Shown here one piece after another: positions 1 to 4,901 of a stretch of 29,823 nucleotides of DNA. Every line of letters begins with the position of its first letter. Position 1 is the stretch's first letter. This stretch comes from a virus: positions 1-29,823 of IMG/VR virus record IMGVR_UViG_3300037137_002469; one strand, given 5' to 3'. Both the position numbers and the translations under genes were made by a program. Below the pieces are notes generated by a model. The model did no database searches. It was not told the DNA's origin and saw only the letters and a program-made list of their open reading frames with translations.

Positions 1-36
1 CTCGGCGAGCAACTCGCGCCGCTCGTCTCGGATCAC
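1..36 (-). CDS. 5' end of a gene running off the left edge
   Basis: A GTG codon at 36-34 overlaps the TGA of the preceding gene (GTGA), the junction used throughout this genome. The twelve visible codons read VIRDERRELLAE and stay open to the window edge. The product is unknown. Support is the coupling pattern only. Confidence 0.5.
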   Translation of the reverse strand, partial: MIRDERRELLAE

Positions 37-203
37 GCGCCACGCCCCCTCTCGACGGCCGCGGCCACCGCCAGCGCCATCTCCGACTCCGGGTGGTTCT
101 CGACCAGGTGCGGGACGATGCTCTCGCCGTACCTGGAGTCGTCGGGGTAGTACTGCCCGCACTCCGGGCACTGCCACGCGTCCACCATCTCGAGCTCCCT
201 CAT
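33..203 (-). CDS. Small C2H2-type zinc-finger-like protein
   Basis: 56 residues starting with MRELEMVDAW. A CPECG knuckle at residues 12-16 is followed by HLVENH near residues 32-37, giving a C-x2-C...H-x4-H set that could bind one zinc ion. The rest is an Ala/Val-rich helix and a short basic tail. The ATG at 203 overlaps the TGA of the upstream gene (ATGA), which decides the start over a longer in-frame start. Small fingers of this kind are common in actinophage early regions and may bind DNA or host proteins. That role is inference. Confidence 0.65.
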   Translation of the reverse strand: MRELEMVDAWQCPECGQYYPDDSRYGESIVPHLVENHPESEMALAVAAAVERGRGA

Positions 204-631
204 CGTGCCCACCCCTTCCTCATCGCCTCGCGCTGCCGAATCCAGTCGCACAGAATGTCCTCGTCCGCAGCGCTCAGATCCATGACTGCGGCCTTCACGC
301 TCCCGACCGTCGCGGGACGAACGAGGGCGCTCAAGTGAGCGCGGGAGAGGGCACGCACTGCCTCGTCGAGCGCCGTGTTCAAGATCGAGAACGCTGCCTT
401 CAGGTCGGCGTTCTCCGCGGCGAGAGCTTCCAACCCTGACCGCTGCGGCGGCGCGTCGGCCTCGGCAGGCTCACTCATGGGCTGGACTCCAGCTCGTGCT
501 TCGTCTCGTTCCTGTTCGGCTTGGGCGAGGCGGGCGACGAGGCGGTCGAGGGCCGCCCAGTGATAGTCCGGGTCCAGCGTGTCCTCTAGCCCGCTTCTGA
601 TGATGTCCTCGTCGGTTCGTTCGTGGGTCAT
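200..631 (-). CDS. Hypothetical helical protein
   Basis: 143 residues beginning MTHERTDED. The ATG at 631 follows a good ribosome site (AGAGGAG, then six bases); an in-frame GTG at 751 is rejected because it lacks such a site and gives an Arg-rich, unlikely N-terminus. Two heptad-like stretches, around residues 28-45 and 65-95, suggest a coiled coil. The C-terminus ends in a compact DWIRQREAMRKGW helix. No family is recognised. It overlaps the downstream finger gene by ATGA. Confidence 0.65.
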   Translation of the reverse strand: MTHERTDEDIIRSGLEDTLDPDYHWAALDRLVARLAQAEQERDEARAGVQPMSEPAEADAPPQRSGLEALAAENADLKAAFSILNTALDEAVRALSRAHLSALVRPATVGSVKAAVMDLSAADEDILCDWIRQREAMRKGWAR

Positions 632-751
632 GTGGACTCCTCTGGGGTGGTGAAGGCGGCGGCAAGAAGGCGGTCCAGTGCCTCGAATGCGAGTTCTACT
701 TGGTCGCCGCCGGGTCGGCAGGAACAGGTCCCCGGCCGGGAACCCCTCCAC
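628..751 (-). pseudogene. Possible frame-disrupted small gene
   Basis: Two well-formed protein segments lie in different frames. A GTG at 751 opens VEGFPAGDLFLPTRR, and one frame over the text DQVELAFEALDRLLAAAF continues to a TGA at 630-628 that overlaps the next ATG as ATGA, like real junctions here. The second segment has no ATG, GTG or TTG of its own. Removing one base near 700-712 would join the two. This may be a frameshifted gene, a programmed shift, a sequencing indel, or chance. Confidence 0.3.
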
Positions 752-785
752 GGCGCAGGTTCTTCTTGGTCTTGGTCTTGGTCAT
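696..785 (-). CDS. Very small basic peptide
   Basis: 29 residues starting MTKTKTKKNLRR, with a strong ribosome site (AAGGAGA, then six bases) and an ATGA overlap with the upstream gene. Its C-terminal half is Pro/Gly-rich and runs in a different frame from the more protein-like segments described at 628-751. The start is well supported; the reading frame after the first dozen codons is less so. Confidence 0.4.
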   Translation of the reverse strand: MTKTKTKKNLRRGGVPGRGPVPADPAATK

Positions 786-1045
786 GCCAGTCTCCTTCCG
801 CTCACGAGGCCCTCGAGCGCCACGGCTGTCTTCCACCCTCGCGGGCGCACCACGACGCCCAGCTCTCGGTCGCGCTCCTTGCGTGCCGCCTGCTCCTCGA
901 GCAGCGCGCGGCGCTCGTCGGCGACCTCGTAGGTCTCGAGCTCCACCTCGTGCGTGTACGCGACCTTCCTGGAGTCGCACCACCGGCAGCAGTCCGAGCC
1001 CGGCCCGCCGTGCGGGATGCTGCTGACGTAGACGTCCATCATCAT
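782..1045 (-). CDS. Small CxxC protein, faintly glutaredoxin-like
   Basis: 87 residues. The ATG at 1045 overlaps the upstream TGA (ATGA) and sits behind AAGGAGG with a five-base gap; two further ATGs follow directly, so the exact start is uncertain by two codons. Near the N-terminus a strand-like MDVYVSS is followed by CCRWCDSRK and then an acidic helix. The order strand, CxxC, helix resembles glutaredoxin or NrdH folds, but the cis-Pro signature of that family is not clear. It could equally be a zinc-binding protein. Confidence 0.6.
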   Translation of the reverse strand: MMMDVYVSSIPHGGPGSDCCRWCDSRKVAYTHEVELETYEVADERRALLEEQAARKERDRELGVVVRPRGWKTAVALEGLVSGRRLA

Positions 1046-1143
1046 CGCCACCTCCTTGAGAGCAGCCACCTCAGTGACAGGTAGTAGACTGCCGCGAACA
1101 CAACCAGGCCGGCGCCGGTCAAGAGCGCCTCTCCCGCGCTCAC
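1042..1143 (-). CDS. 33-residue single-pass membrane peptide
   Basis: Starts at GTG 1143, overlapping the upstream TGA (GTGA), and ends at a TGA that overlaps the next ATG (ATGA), so both ends fit the coupling pattern. The sequence is a short N-terminus, a hydrophobic stretch (LTGAGLVVFAAVYYLSL) and a basic end (RWLLSRRWR). By the positive-inside rule the C-terminus would be cytoplasmic. Function unknown; small membrane peptides in phage early regions sometimes act in superinfection exclusion, which is inference here. Confidence 0.6.
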   Translation of the reverse strand: MSAGEALLTGAGLVVFAAVYYLSLRWLLSRRWR

Positions 1144-1244
1144 TTGAGCGCCCCCGCCACGAGCTCCAGCGCGCGCGCCGCGGCGTGGACCACCGGCAGC
1201 ACCAGGAACAGTGCCGCGGCGAAGACCACCAGCCGGGCGATCAC
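1140..1244 (-). CDS. 34-residue single-pass membrane peptide
   Basis: GTG start at 1244 overlapping the upstream TGA (GTGA); the stop overlaps the start of the next membrane peptide. Residues 2-22 (IARLVVFAAALFLVLPVVHAA) form one clear membrane segment, followed by a short helix ending in Lys. It sits directly before a second single-pass peptide of similar size, so the two may act together. Confidence 0.6.
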   Translation of the reverse strand: MIARLVVFAAALFLVLPVVHAAARALELVAGALK

Positions 1245-1447
1245 GGGAACAGCTCCGCGATCGGCGCCAGCTCCGCGAGCTCGTACTCGAGCCACGCCAG
1301 CGTCTCCTCGAGCTCCGCGTCCTCGCGGGCCCTGACCAGTGCCTGGAGCGCGTTGACGTTGCCGCCGTACCCCATCGAGTTGCGCTCCTGCCGCTCGAGG
1401 CGCTCTGCCTGCTCCTGCTCCCACCGCTCGTACTTGGCCCCCATCAT
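1241..1447 (-). CDS. Hypothetical acidic helical protein
   Basis: 68 residues from the first of two adjacent ATGs at 1447, which overlaps the upstream stop; GGAGGAGG lies just upstream. The N-terminal half is a charged helix rich in Glu, Gln and Arg; the C-terminal half is acidic and Leu/Ala-rich. No family is recognised. Confidence 0.65.
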   Translation of the reverse strand: MMGAKYERWEQEQAERLERQERNSMGYGGNVNALQALVRAREDAELEETLAWLEYELAELAPIAELFP

Positions 1448-1608
1448 CGTGCCTCCTCCTCCCGTTCGTCGGTCGCCGTTGGGTTGGTCAGGCGATGTTC
1501 GGCGACTCGGCGCAGGTGCTCGCGCCTTGCCTTCAGGATGTCCGCGTCGACCTTCAGGTCGAGCGGCGTGCGCGCTTGTTTGTCTAGATTCTCCTGGACG
1601 GCCATCAT
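1444..1608 (-). CDS. Hypothetical small protein
   Basis: 54 residues starting MMAVQENLDK and ending TDEREEEAR. Both ends are ATGA junctions (start 1608 with the upstream gene, stop with the downstream gene). The composition, rich in Arg, Glu and Leu with a central HLRRVAEHRL segment, suggests one helix. No function can be assigned. Confidence 0.6.
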   Translation of the reverse strand: MMAVQENLDKQARTPLDLKVDADILKARREHLRRVAEHRLTNPTATDEREEEAR

Positions 1609-1889
1609 CGTGCGTCAACTCCCAGCGCCTTGCCTTCGGCGCGAATGTCCTCGAGCTCTTCGTCCGTGATCTCGTGGCCGTCATCGTCGAAGCGGCGACC
1701 GCCGTCCTCGGGCTCCGGCATCTCCATGAACGAAGCAGCGAGGTCCGCTGCGCTCGCCTGTCGGTCGTCTGCTTCCCAGTCGAAGCCAACGTTCCCCGTG
1801 AAGCCGGTGTGCGCGTCGCGGAAGTGCCTGCCCGCGATCTTCGTCGCGTGGAGGGTGCAGTCGCAGTCCCTCACCTTGCTCAGGTCCAT
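1605..1889 (-). CDS. Hypothetical acidic protein
   Basis: 94 residues from ATG 1889; the upstream gene stops two bases before it, and GGGGAGC upstream provides the ribosome site. The N-terminus has a CDCT motif and His residues (H14, H22, H27). The C-terminal half is strongly acidic (EITDEELEDI). A longer Arg-rich in-frame extension is rejected. No family recognised. Confidence 0.65.
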   Translation of the reverse strand: MDLSKVRDCDCTLHATKIAGRHFRDAHTGFTGNVGFDWEADDRQASAADLAASFMEMPEPEDGGRRFDDDGHEITDEELEDIRAEGKALGVDAR

Positions 1890-1891
1890 CG

Positions 1892-2197
1892 TCACCAGCT
1901 CCCCTCTGCGATGTACTTGCGCATCTGCGCCATGCTGCTCCGCGCCTTGCTCAGCTTCTCGGCCGCTGCCGGGTTGTGACTCCGGCTGGACTTCCAGAAG
2001 TAGCCCTCGTCCTCCGCGTACCAGCGGCCCAGCTTGCTCCGGAGCCACTGGCCGAACTCGTCCTCCGACAGGCAGGACTCGTTGGCCGCCTTGACTACTG
2101 CGCGGTCCACGCTCGGGCCTGCGGACCGCATCATGCCGCGCTCGCCGCAGTAGCCGAAGTCGCTGCCCAACCGGTCGATGTCCTGTGTTGTGATCAT
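1892..2197 (-). CDS. Hypothetical protein
   Basis: 101 residues starting MITTQDIDRL. It includes a Trp/Tyr-rich centre (QWLRSKLGRWYAEDEGYFW) and a basic helical C-terminus. It begins after the stop of the gene at 2205 with AGGAGC upstream. I do not recognise a family. The aromatic and basic composition would suit nucleic-acid binding, but that is a guess. Confidence 0.65.
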   Translation of the reverse strand: MITTQDIDRLGSDFGYCGERGMMRSAGPSVDRAVVKAANESCLSEDEFGQWLRSKLGRWYAEDEGYFWKSSRSHNPAAAEKLSKARSSMAQMRKYIAEGSW

Positions 2198-2204
2198 CGT
2201 ACGC

Positions 2205-2378
2205 TCAGCTCCTCTCGCCGACGACGACGTCGCCGTCCATGCAGATGTGCCGGAAGTCCGGCATGTCCGCGCCGCTGCGCCAGATCTTCAGCTCGCTCCC
2301 CGACAGCGGCGCGAGCACGTGGCCCGCGGCGCGCAGCTTGCGGGTGTACTCCGCCTGCAGCTCCTTGCCCTTGTTCAT
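2205..2378 (-). CDS. Hypothetical small protein, first gene behind a repeated promoter
   Basis: 57 residues from ATG 2378, which has AGAGGAG seven bases upstream. An in-frame alternative start at 2405 would add MSKSERSTE; it lies exactly six bases after a -10-like GACAAT and could be a leaderless start. The same nine-residue extension, encoded by an identical DNA stretch, precedes the gene at 3876, so it is either a shared N-terminus or a shared 5' leader. The C-terminus (PDFRHICMDGDVVVG) looks beta-stranded. No family recognised. Confidence 0.6.
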   Translation of the reverse strand: MNKGKELQAEYTRKLRAAGHVLAPLSGSELKIWRSGADMPDFRHICMDGDVVVGERS

Positions 2379-2405
2379 CTCCGTGCTCCTCTCGCTCTTG
2401 CTCAT

Positions 2406-2451
2406 GCTCTTATTGTCGGCCAGGAGGCGGCCCCGGCACACCGGCCGAAGG
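2406..2451 (-). promoter_or_regulatory. Candidate phage promoter, copy 1
   Basis: On the minus strand a box CCTTCGGCCGGT (2451-2440) is followed after exactly 22 bases by GACAAT (2417-2412), then AAGAGC and an ATG at 2405. Two other intergenic regions share the box, the 22-base gap and the six-base gap to ATG. A normal -35 hexamer is not visible at 17 bases. The spacing puts the likely start of transcription on or next to the ATG. Confidence 0.6.
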
Positions 2452-2472
2452 TCTATAAACTCTCCTGGCAGA

Positions 2473-2928
2473 TCAGCCTAGGACCTCTGACCTGTGCCGC
2501 CTGCAGAGCGGGACCTTCCCCGCCCTGTCCGGGACGACGGTCAGCCCGGCGGCCTCGGCGAGCAGCGGCTCGGCAGTCCCGGCGTAGGTCCGGCCGCAGG
2601 CCTCGACGCTGCAGAGCCTGACGGTCCTGCCCTTGCCCCCGCCGATCCTGACGCCGGAGCCCGGCGCTGCGGCCGGACGGAGGGACTCGGCGGGGAACGA
2701 GTACGCGCCGCTCGTGGTCTTCCCAGAGCGCGCGTCAGCCTCCACGAGGTACACGCGTGCAGACTGGCCAGAGTAGTCCCTCGGCCACGGGAACGAGTCA
2801 CCGAGGCCCACGCCCTCGCCAGCACGCTTCGGCTCGACGGGCCGCTCCCAGTGGCTGAACGACCAGAGCGCCTCGGGATCGACCCATGGCAGATCGCACA
2901 CCAGCACCTGTCCGCGCTCGAAGTCCAT
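2473..2928 (-). CDS. Hypothetical protein with C-terminal Cys/His cluster
   Basis: 151 residues starting MDFERGQVLV; the ATG overlaps the upstream TGA as TGATG, with GGAGGAG upstream. The first half has a DLPWVDPEALW segment and a Gly-rich loop. The C-terminal part carries C106, C111, C142 and H145 (C-x4-C...C-x2-H), a possible zinc site. It is the last gene before promoter copy 1. No family recognised. Confidence 0.65.
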   Translation of the reverse strand: MDFERGQVLVCDLPWVDPEALWSFSHWERPVEPKRAGEGVGLGDSFPWPRDYSGQSARVYLVEADARSGKTTSGAYSFPAESLRPAAAPGSGVRIGGGKGRTVRLCSVEACGRTYAGTAEPLLAEAAGLTVVPDRAGKVPLCRRHRSEVLG

Positions 2929-3149
2929 CACTCCTCCTCCACGTCGAAGCCCTGCTCCCAGAGCCGCTGCTCGTTCTCGTCGGCCGTGAGCAGGCGCTCC
3001 ACGACGATGGTGATGTCGTCGCCCGTCGGCACGAGCGGGTGCCCCTGGCCGCACTTCACTGTCCAGAGCGCGAGCTCAGGGACGAAGTCCTTGGCGCCGC
3101 GGAGCACGAGGGTGCCGGTGCCGCACGTCCCACACATGTAGTCGCTCAT
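2928..3149 (-). CDS. Small zinc-ribbon-like protein
   Basis: 73 residues, ATG at 3149 overlapping the upstream stop (ATGA). CGTCG near the N-terminus and CGQGH about 25 residues later give a C-x2-C...C-x3-H set typical of a small zinc ribbon. The C-terminal third is acidic (QGFDVEEE). Function unknown; small ribbons often contact nucleic acid or RNA polymerase. Confidence 0.65.
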   Translation of the reverse strand: MSDYMCGTCGTGTLVLRGAKDFVPELALWTVKCGQGHPLVPTGDDITIVVERLLTADENEQRLWEQGFDVEEE

Positions 3150-3721
3150 GCCCCGTCCTCTCTGTTCTCCAGCACCGACTGCCGCACGGTCTCGATGGTC
3201 TCCGGGTCGACGAGGTCCGCGAGCTCCAGCGCCTCGAGCACCTCGGCCCCGAGCTCCAGCGCGCGCCGCCCCTCGAGGAACTGGCGCAAGACCTCGAGGT
3301 CGACCTCGACGCGGTTCGTCTTGATCCCGTCGCCGCGGTACACGCTGTTAGCGTGCAGGACGTCCGGGAGCTCGTTGATCGCGGCAGCGTGCGCGGCCTC
3401 GCGGTCGCGCTGCGCCAGCCGCCGAATACCCGCCAGGCGGGCCTGCTCGTCGGCAACGTCCGCGCTCTTGGTCTGTGACAGCTGCCATATCTGCGGGACC
3501 AGTTGGACCTCGAGTTCTGGCGAACGCGACCTGCAGACCGCCACGGCAACGCCGTTGTGCGACTCGCCGCTCGTGGCCGGGTGGTACCGGCCGGTGCCCA
3601 CAGCGCCGAACCTTCCGAGGTACTGCTTGCTCTCCGCCCACGGCTCCGTCGCGACGACAATCCCGCGATCTCCGTACTTGCCGACGACCTCGTCGCCTAC
3701 GCTCAGCTCTGCGCGCTTCAT
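3146..3721 (-). CDS. Hypothetical protein, beta-barrel N-terminus plus helices
   Basis: 191 residues starting MKRAELSVGDEVV; ATG 3721 overlaps the upstream TGA (ATGA). The first ~75 residues look like a small beta barrel (GDEVVGKYGDRGIVVATEPW), a pattern seen in KOW/SH3-like modules. Residues 95-125 and 140-190 are helical and charged. A longer Arg-rich in-frame extension is rejected in favour of the coupled start. No specific family recognised. Confidence 0.65.
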   Translation of the reverse strand: MKRAELSVGDEVVGKYGDRGIVVATEPWAESKQYLGRFGAVGTGRYHPATSGESHNGVAVAVCRSRSPELEVQLVPQIWQLSQTKSADVADEQARLAGIRRLAQRDREAAHAAAINELPDVLHANSVYRGDGIKTNRVEVDLEVLRQFLEGRRALELGAEVLEALELADLVDPETIETVRQSVLENREDGA

Positions 3722-3879
3722 CGTGTGCCCCTTCCCTTCAGGTACCCAGGCGCGCGACGGTCGTCGACGCCTTCCAGCTCGGCCTTCTCCAGCAGCAGCT
3801 CTACGTAGTCGACGCGCTTGTCCGCGAACCGCGGGTTGAACGCGACCGCCCACTTGGCTGCGATCTCGCGGCGCGTCAT
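3718..3879 (-). CDS. Hypothetical small basic protein
   Basis: 53 residues, MTRREIAAKW at the N-terminus and a Lys/Arg-rich end. Start at 3879 and stop both sit in ATGA overlaps. Residues 24-36 (DYVELLLEKAELE) form a likely helix. No function assigned. Confidence 0.6.
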   Translation of the reverse strand: MTRREIAAKWAVAFNPRFADKRVDYVELLLEKAELEGVDDRRAPGYLKGRGTR

Positions 3880-4040
3880 CGTGCGCCGGCCTTCGCGTAC
3901 ATGTCCTGCTGGTGGCTGCAGTGCTTCTCGCCCTTGCAGAGTGCCGCGCACTCGTCGTCGCATGGGCCACAGTTCGTGGTGGGGGTGCCTGGGTGGCCCT
4001 GGCTGCAGTAGTACTTGGCCTTCCGTGTCTCGGTCTTCAT
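3876..4040 (-). CDS. Cys/His-rich small protein
   Basis: 54 residues from ATG 4040, which has AGAGGAG seven bases upstream. Six Cys and several His (C12, H16, C24, C27, C31, C35, H40, C41, H43) in about 30 residues suggest one or two bound metal ions. An in-frame start at 4067 would add MSKSERSTE and lies six bases after the -10 box GATAAT, so a leaderless start is possible. It is the first gene behind promoter copy 2. Confidence 0.6.
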   Translation of the reverse strand: MKTETRKAKYYCSQGHPGTPTTNCGPCDDECAALCKGEKHCSHQQDMYAKAGAR

Positions 4041-4067
4041 CTCCGTGCTCCTCTCGCTCTTGCTCAT

Positions 4068-4138
4068 GCCTTTATTATCGGCCATGGCGGGGGAGGAGCA
4101 TACCGGTCGAAGGGCTAGTTCTTGGTCCAGGCCGAAGG
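4068..4138 (-). promoter_or_regulatory. Candidate phage promoter, copy 2, with tandem box
   Basis: CCTTCGACCGGT (4113-4102), 22 bases, GATAAT (4079-4074), AAAGGC, then ATG at 4067. A second box, CCTTCGGCCT (4138-4129), lies 25 bases further upstream. The region after the -10 is identical to copy 1 for about 30 bases. The tandem boxes look like operator or activator sites. Confidence 0.6.
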
Positions 4139-4140
4139 AC

Positions 4141-4287
4141 CTATGCGCGCTGGAGGCCCTTGCCGCCGCCCTCGACGGGGGTCATGGACCAGCCGCAGGC
4201 CGGGCAGTCGGCGGACTTGCCGCGGTCGACGCCGACGACCTTGCCCTCCTTCGGGCAGTCCGGGTTGGAGCACGCGTACGGGAGCAT
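4141..4287 (-). CDS. Small zinc-ribbon-like protein
   Basis: 48 residues, starting MLPYACSNPDCPKEG and holding a second knuckle CPACG; together C-x4-C...C-x2-C, a typical zinc-ribbon layout. The ATG at 4287 overlaps the stop of a 30-codon reading frame upstream (TGATG), which favours this start over in-frame GTG codons further upstream. No clear ribosome site is seen, so it is probably coupled. It ends just before promoter copy 2. Confidence 0.55.
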   Translation of the reverse strand: MLPYACSNPDCPKEGKVVGVDRGKSADCPACGWSMTPVEGGGKGLQRA

Positions 4288-4379
4288 CACCGCCACCGGC
4301 AGCAGGTGCAGCGCCGGGCCGGGCAGCCGCAGCGCGCCATGCCGATCGCGTGGCGCAGGCGCGACCACAGGCTAAGCAT
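4287..4379 (-). CDS. Possible 30-residue Cys-rich peptide
   Basis: An ATG at 4379 overlaps the end of the upstream gene and the TGA overlaps the next ATG. The peptide begins MLSLWSRLRH and has five Cys in its second half (CGC and CTCC). Support is only the junction pattern and Cys content, and chance is possible in GC-rich DNA. Confidence 0.35.
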   Translation of the reverse strand: MLSLWSRLRHAIGMARCGCPARRCTCCRWR

Positions 4380-4626
4380 CGGCCTGCCTGAAGTTGTCGC
4401 ACGAGCAGGGGAACGCGACGAGCGAACCGATCGCCGACCTCGGCGCGAACGCCCCGCGGCACCGGAAGAGCCAGCCGATCGACGGGTCCTGCAGGTCGCC
4501 CAGCAGCGTCACGCGATCCAGGTCGTGGAGGTCCGAGCCGTGGCCGCAGGCGCACGGCGCGCCAGTACCCGCGATCGTGTCGCGGTGCTTCTCGTCGTCC
4601 CAGAACGGCGGCCAGGGCGTCGGCAT
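4372..4626 (-). CDS. Cys-rich hypothetical protein
   Basis: 84 residues starting MPTPWPPFWDDEK; ATG 4626 lies five bases after the upstream stop. Three Cys pairs are present: CACGHG (residues 25-30), CRC (56-58) and CSC (74-76), a likely metal site. The N-terminus is rich in Trp and Pro. It follows the MazG-like gene in the same operon. No family recognised. Confidence 0.6.
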   Translation of the reverse strand: MPTPWPPFWDDEKHRDTIAGTGAPCACGHGSDLHDLDRVTLLGDLQDPSIGWLFRCRGAFAPRSAIGSLVAFPCSCDNFRQADA

Positions 4627-4631
4627 CTCGG

Positions 4632-4901
4632 TTACCTGCCGCTCCACGGCGGCCTGCTCCTGCCGAGCGGGATCGACCCCGCCCACCGCGCGGCCATCGC
4701 CGCGACCTGGACGAGCTCCTCGCGGAGCCGCTCGTCGGTCTCGTCCTGCATCGCGCGGGCGGCCTCGCCGACCTCCTCGACCAGGACGGCCAGCCACTCC
4801 GCGTCGGTCAGGGTGCCCTCCTCGCCCGGGAACTTCTTGCGCGCCTTCGCGAGCTCGAACCGCGCCGCGTCGAAGAACCTTCCGTCCGTGTCCACCATCA
4901 T
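4632..4901 (-). CDS. MazG-like nucleotide pyrophosphohydrolase
   Basis: 89 residues from ATG 4901, overlapping the polymerase stop (ATGA), with CAGGAGG upstream. The segment LAVLVEEVGEAARAMQDE, followed by LREELVQVAAMAARW, matches the short MazG-like families in which an EExxE helix and a second E-containing helix bind Mg and the triphosphate. The family cleaves NTPs or dNTPs to the monophosphate and PPi, often clearing unwanted nucleotides. In the second helix the usual D is replaced by Q/A, so activity is not certain. Its place directly behind the DNA polymerase suggests dNTP-pool control. Confidence 0.75.
   Translation of the reverse strand: MMVDTDGRFFDAARFELAKARKKFPGEEGTLTDAEWLAVLVEEVGEAARAMQDETDERLREELVQVAAMAARWAGSIPLGRSRPPWSGR

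Noticed and set aside
1241-1789. Longer versions of several small genes using upstream in-frame starts
   Set aside because: The extra N-terminal stretches are Arg-rich, lack ribosome sites and overlap well-supported upstream genes.
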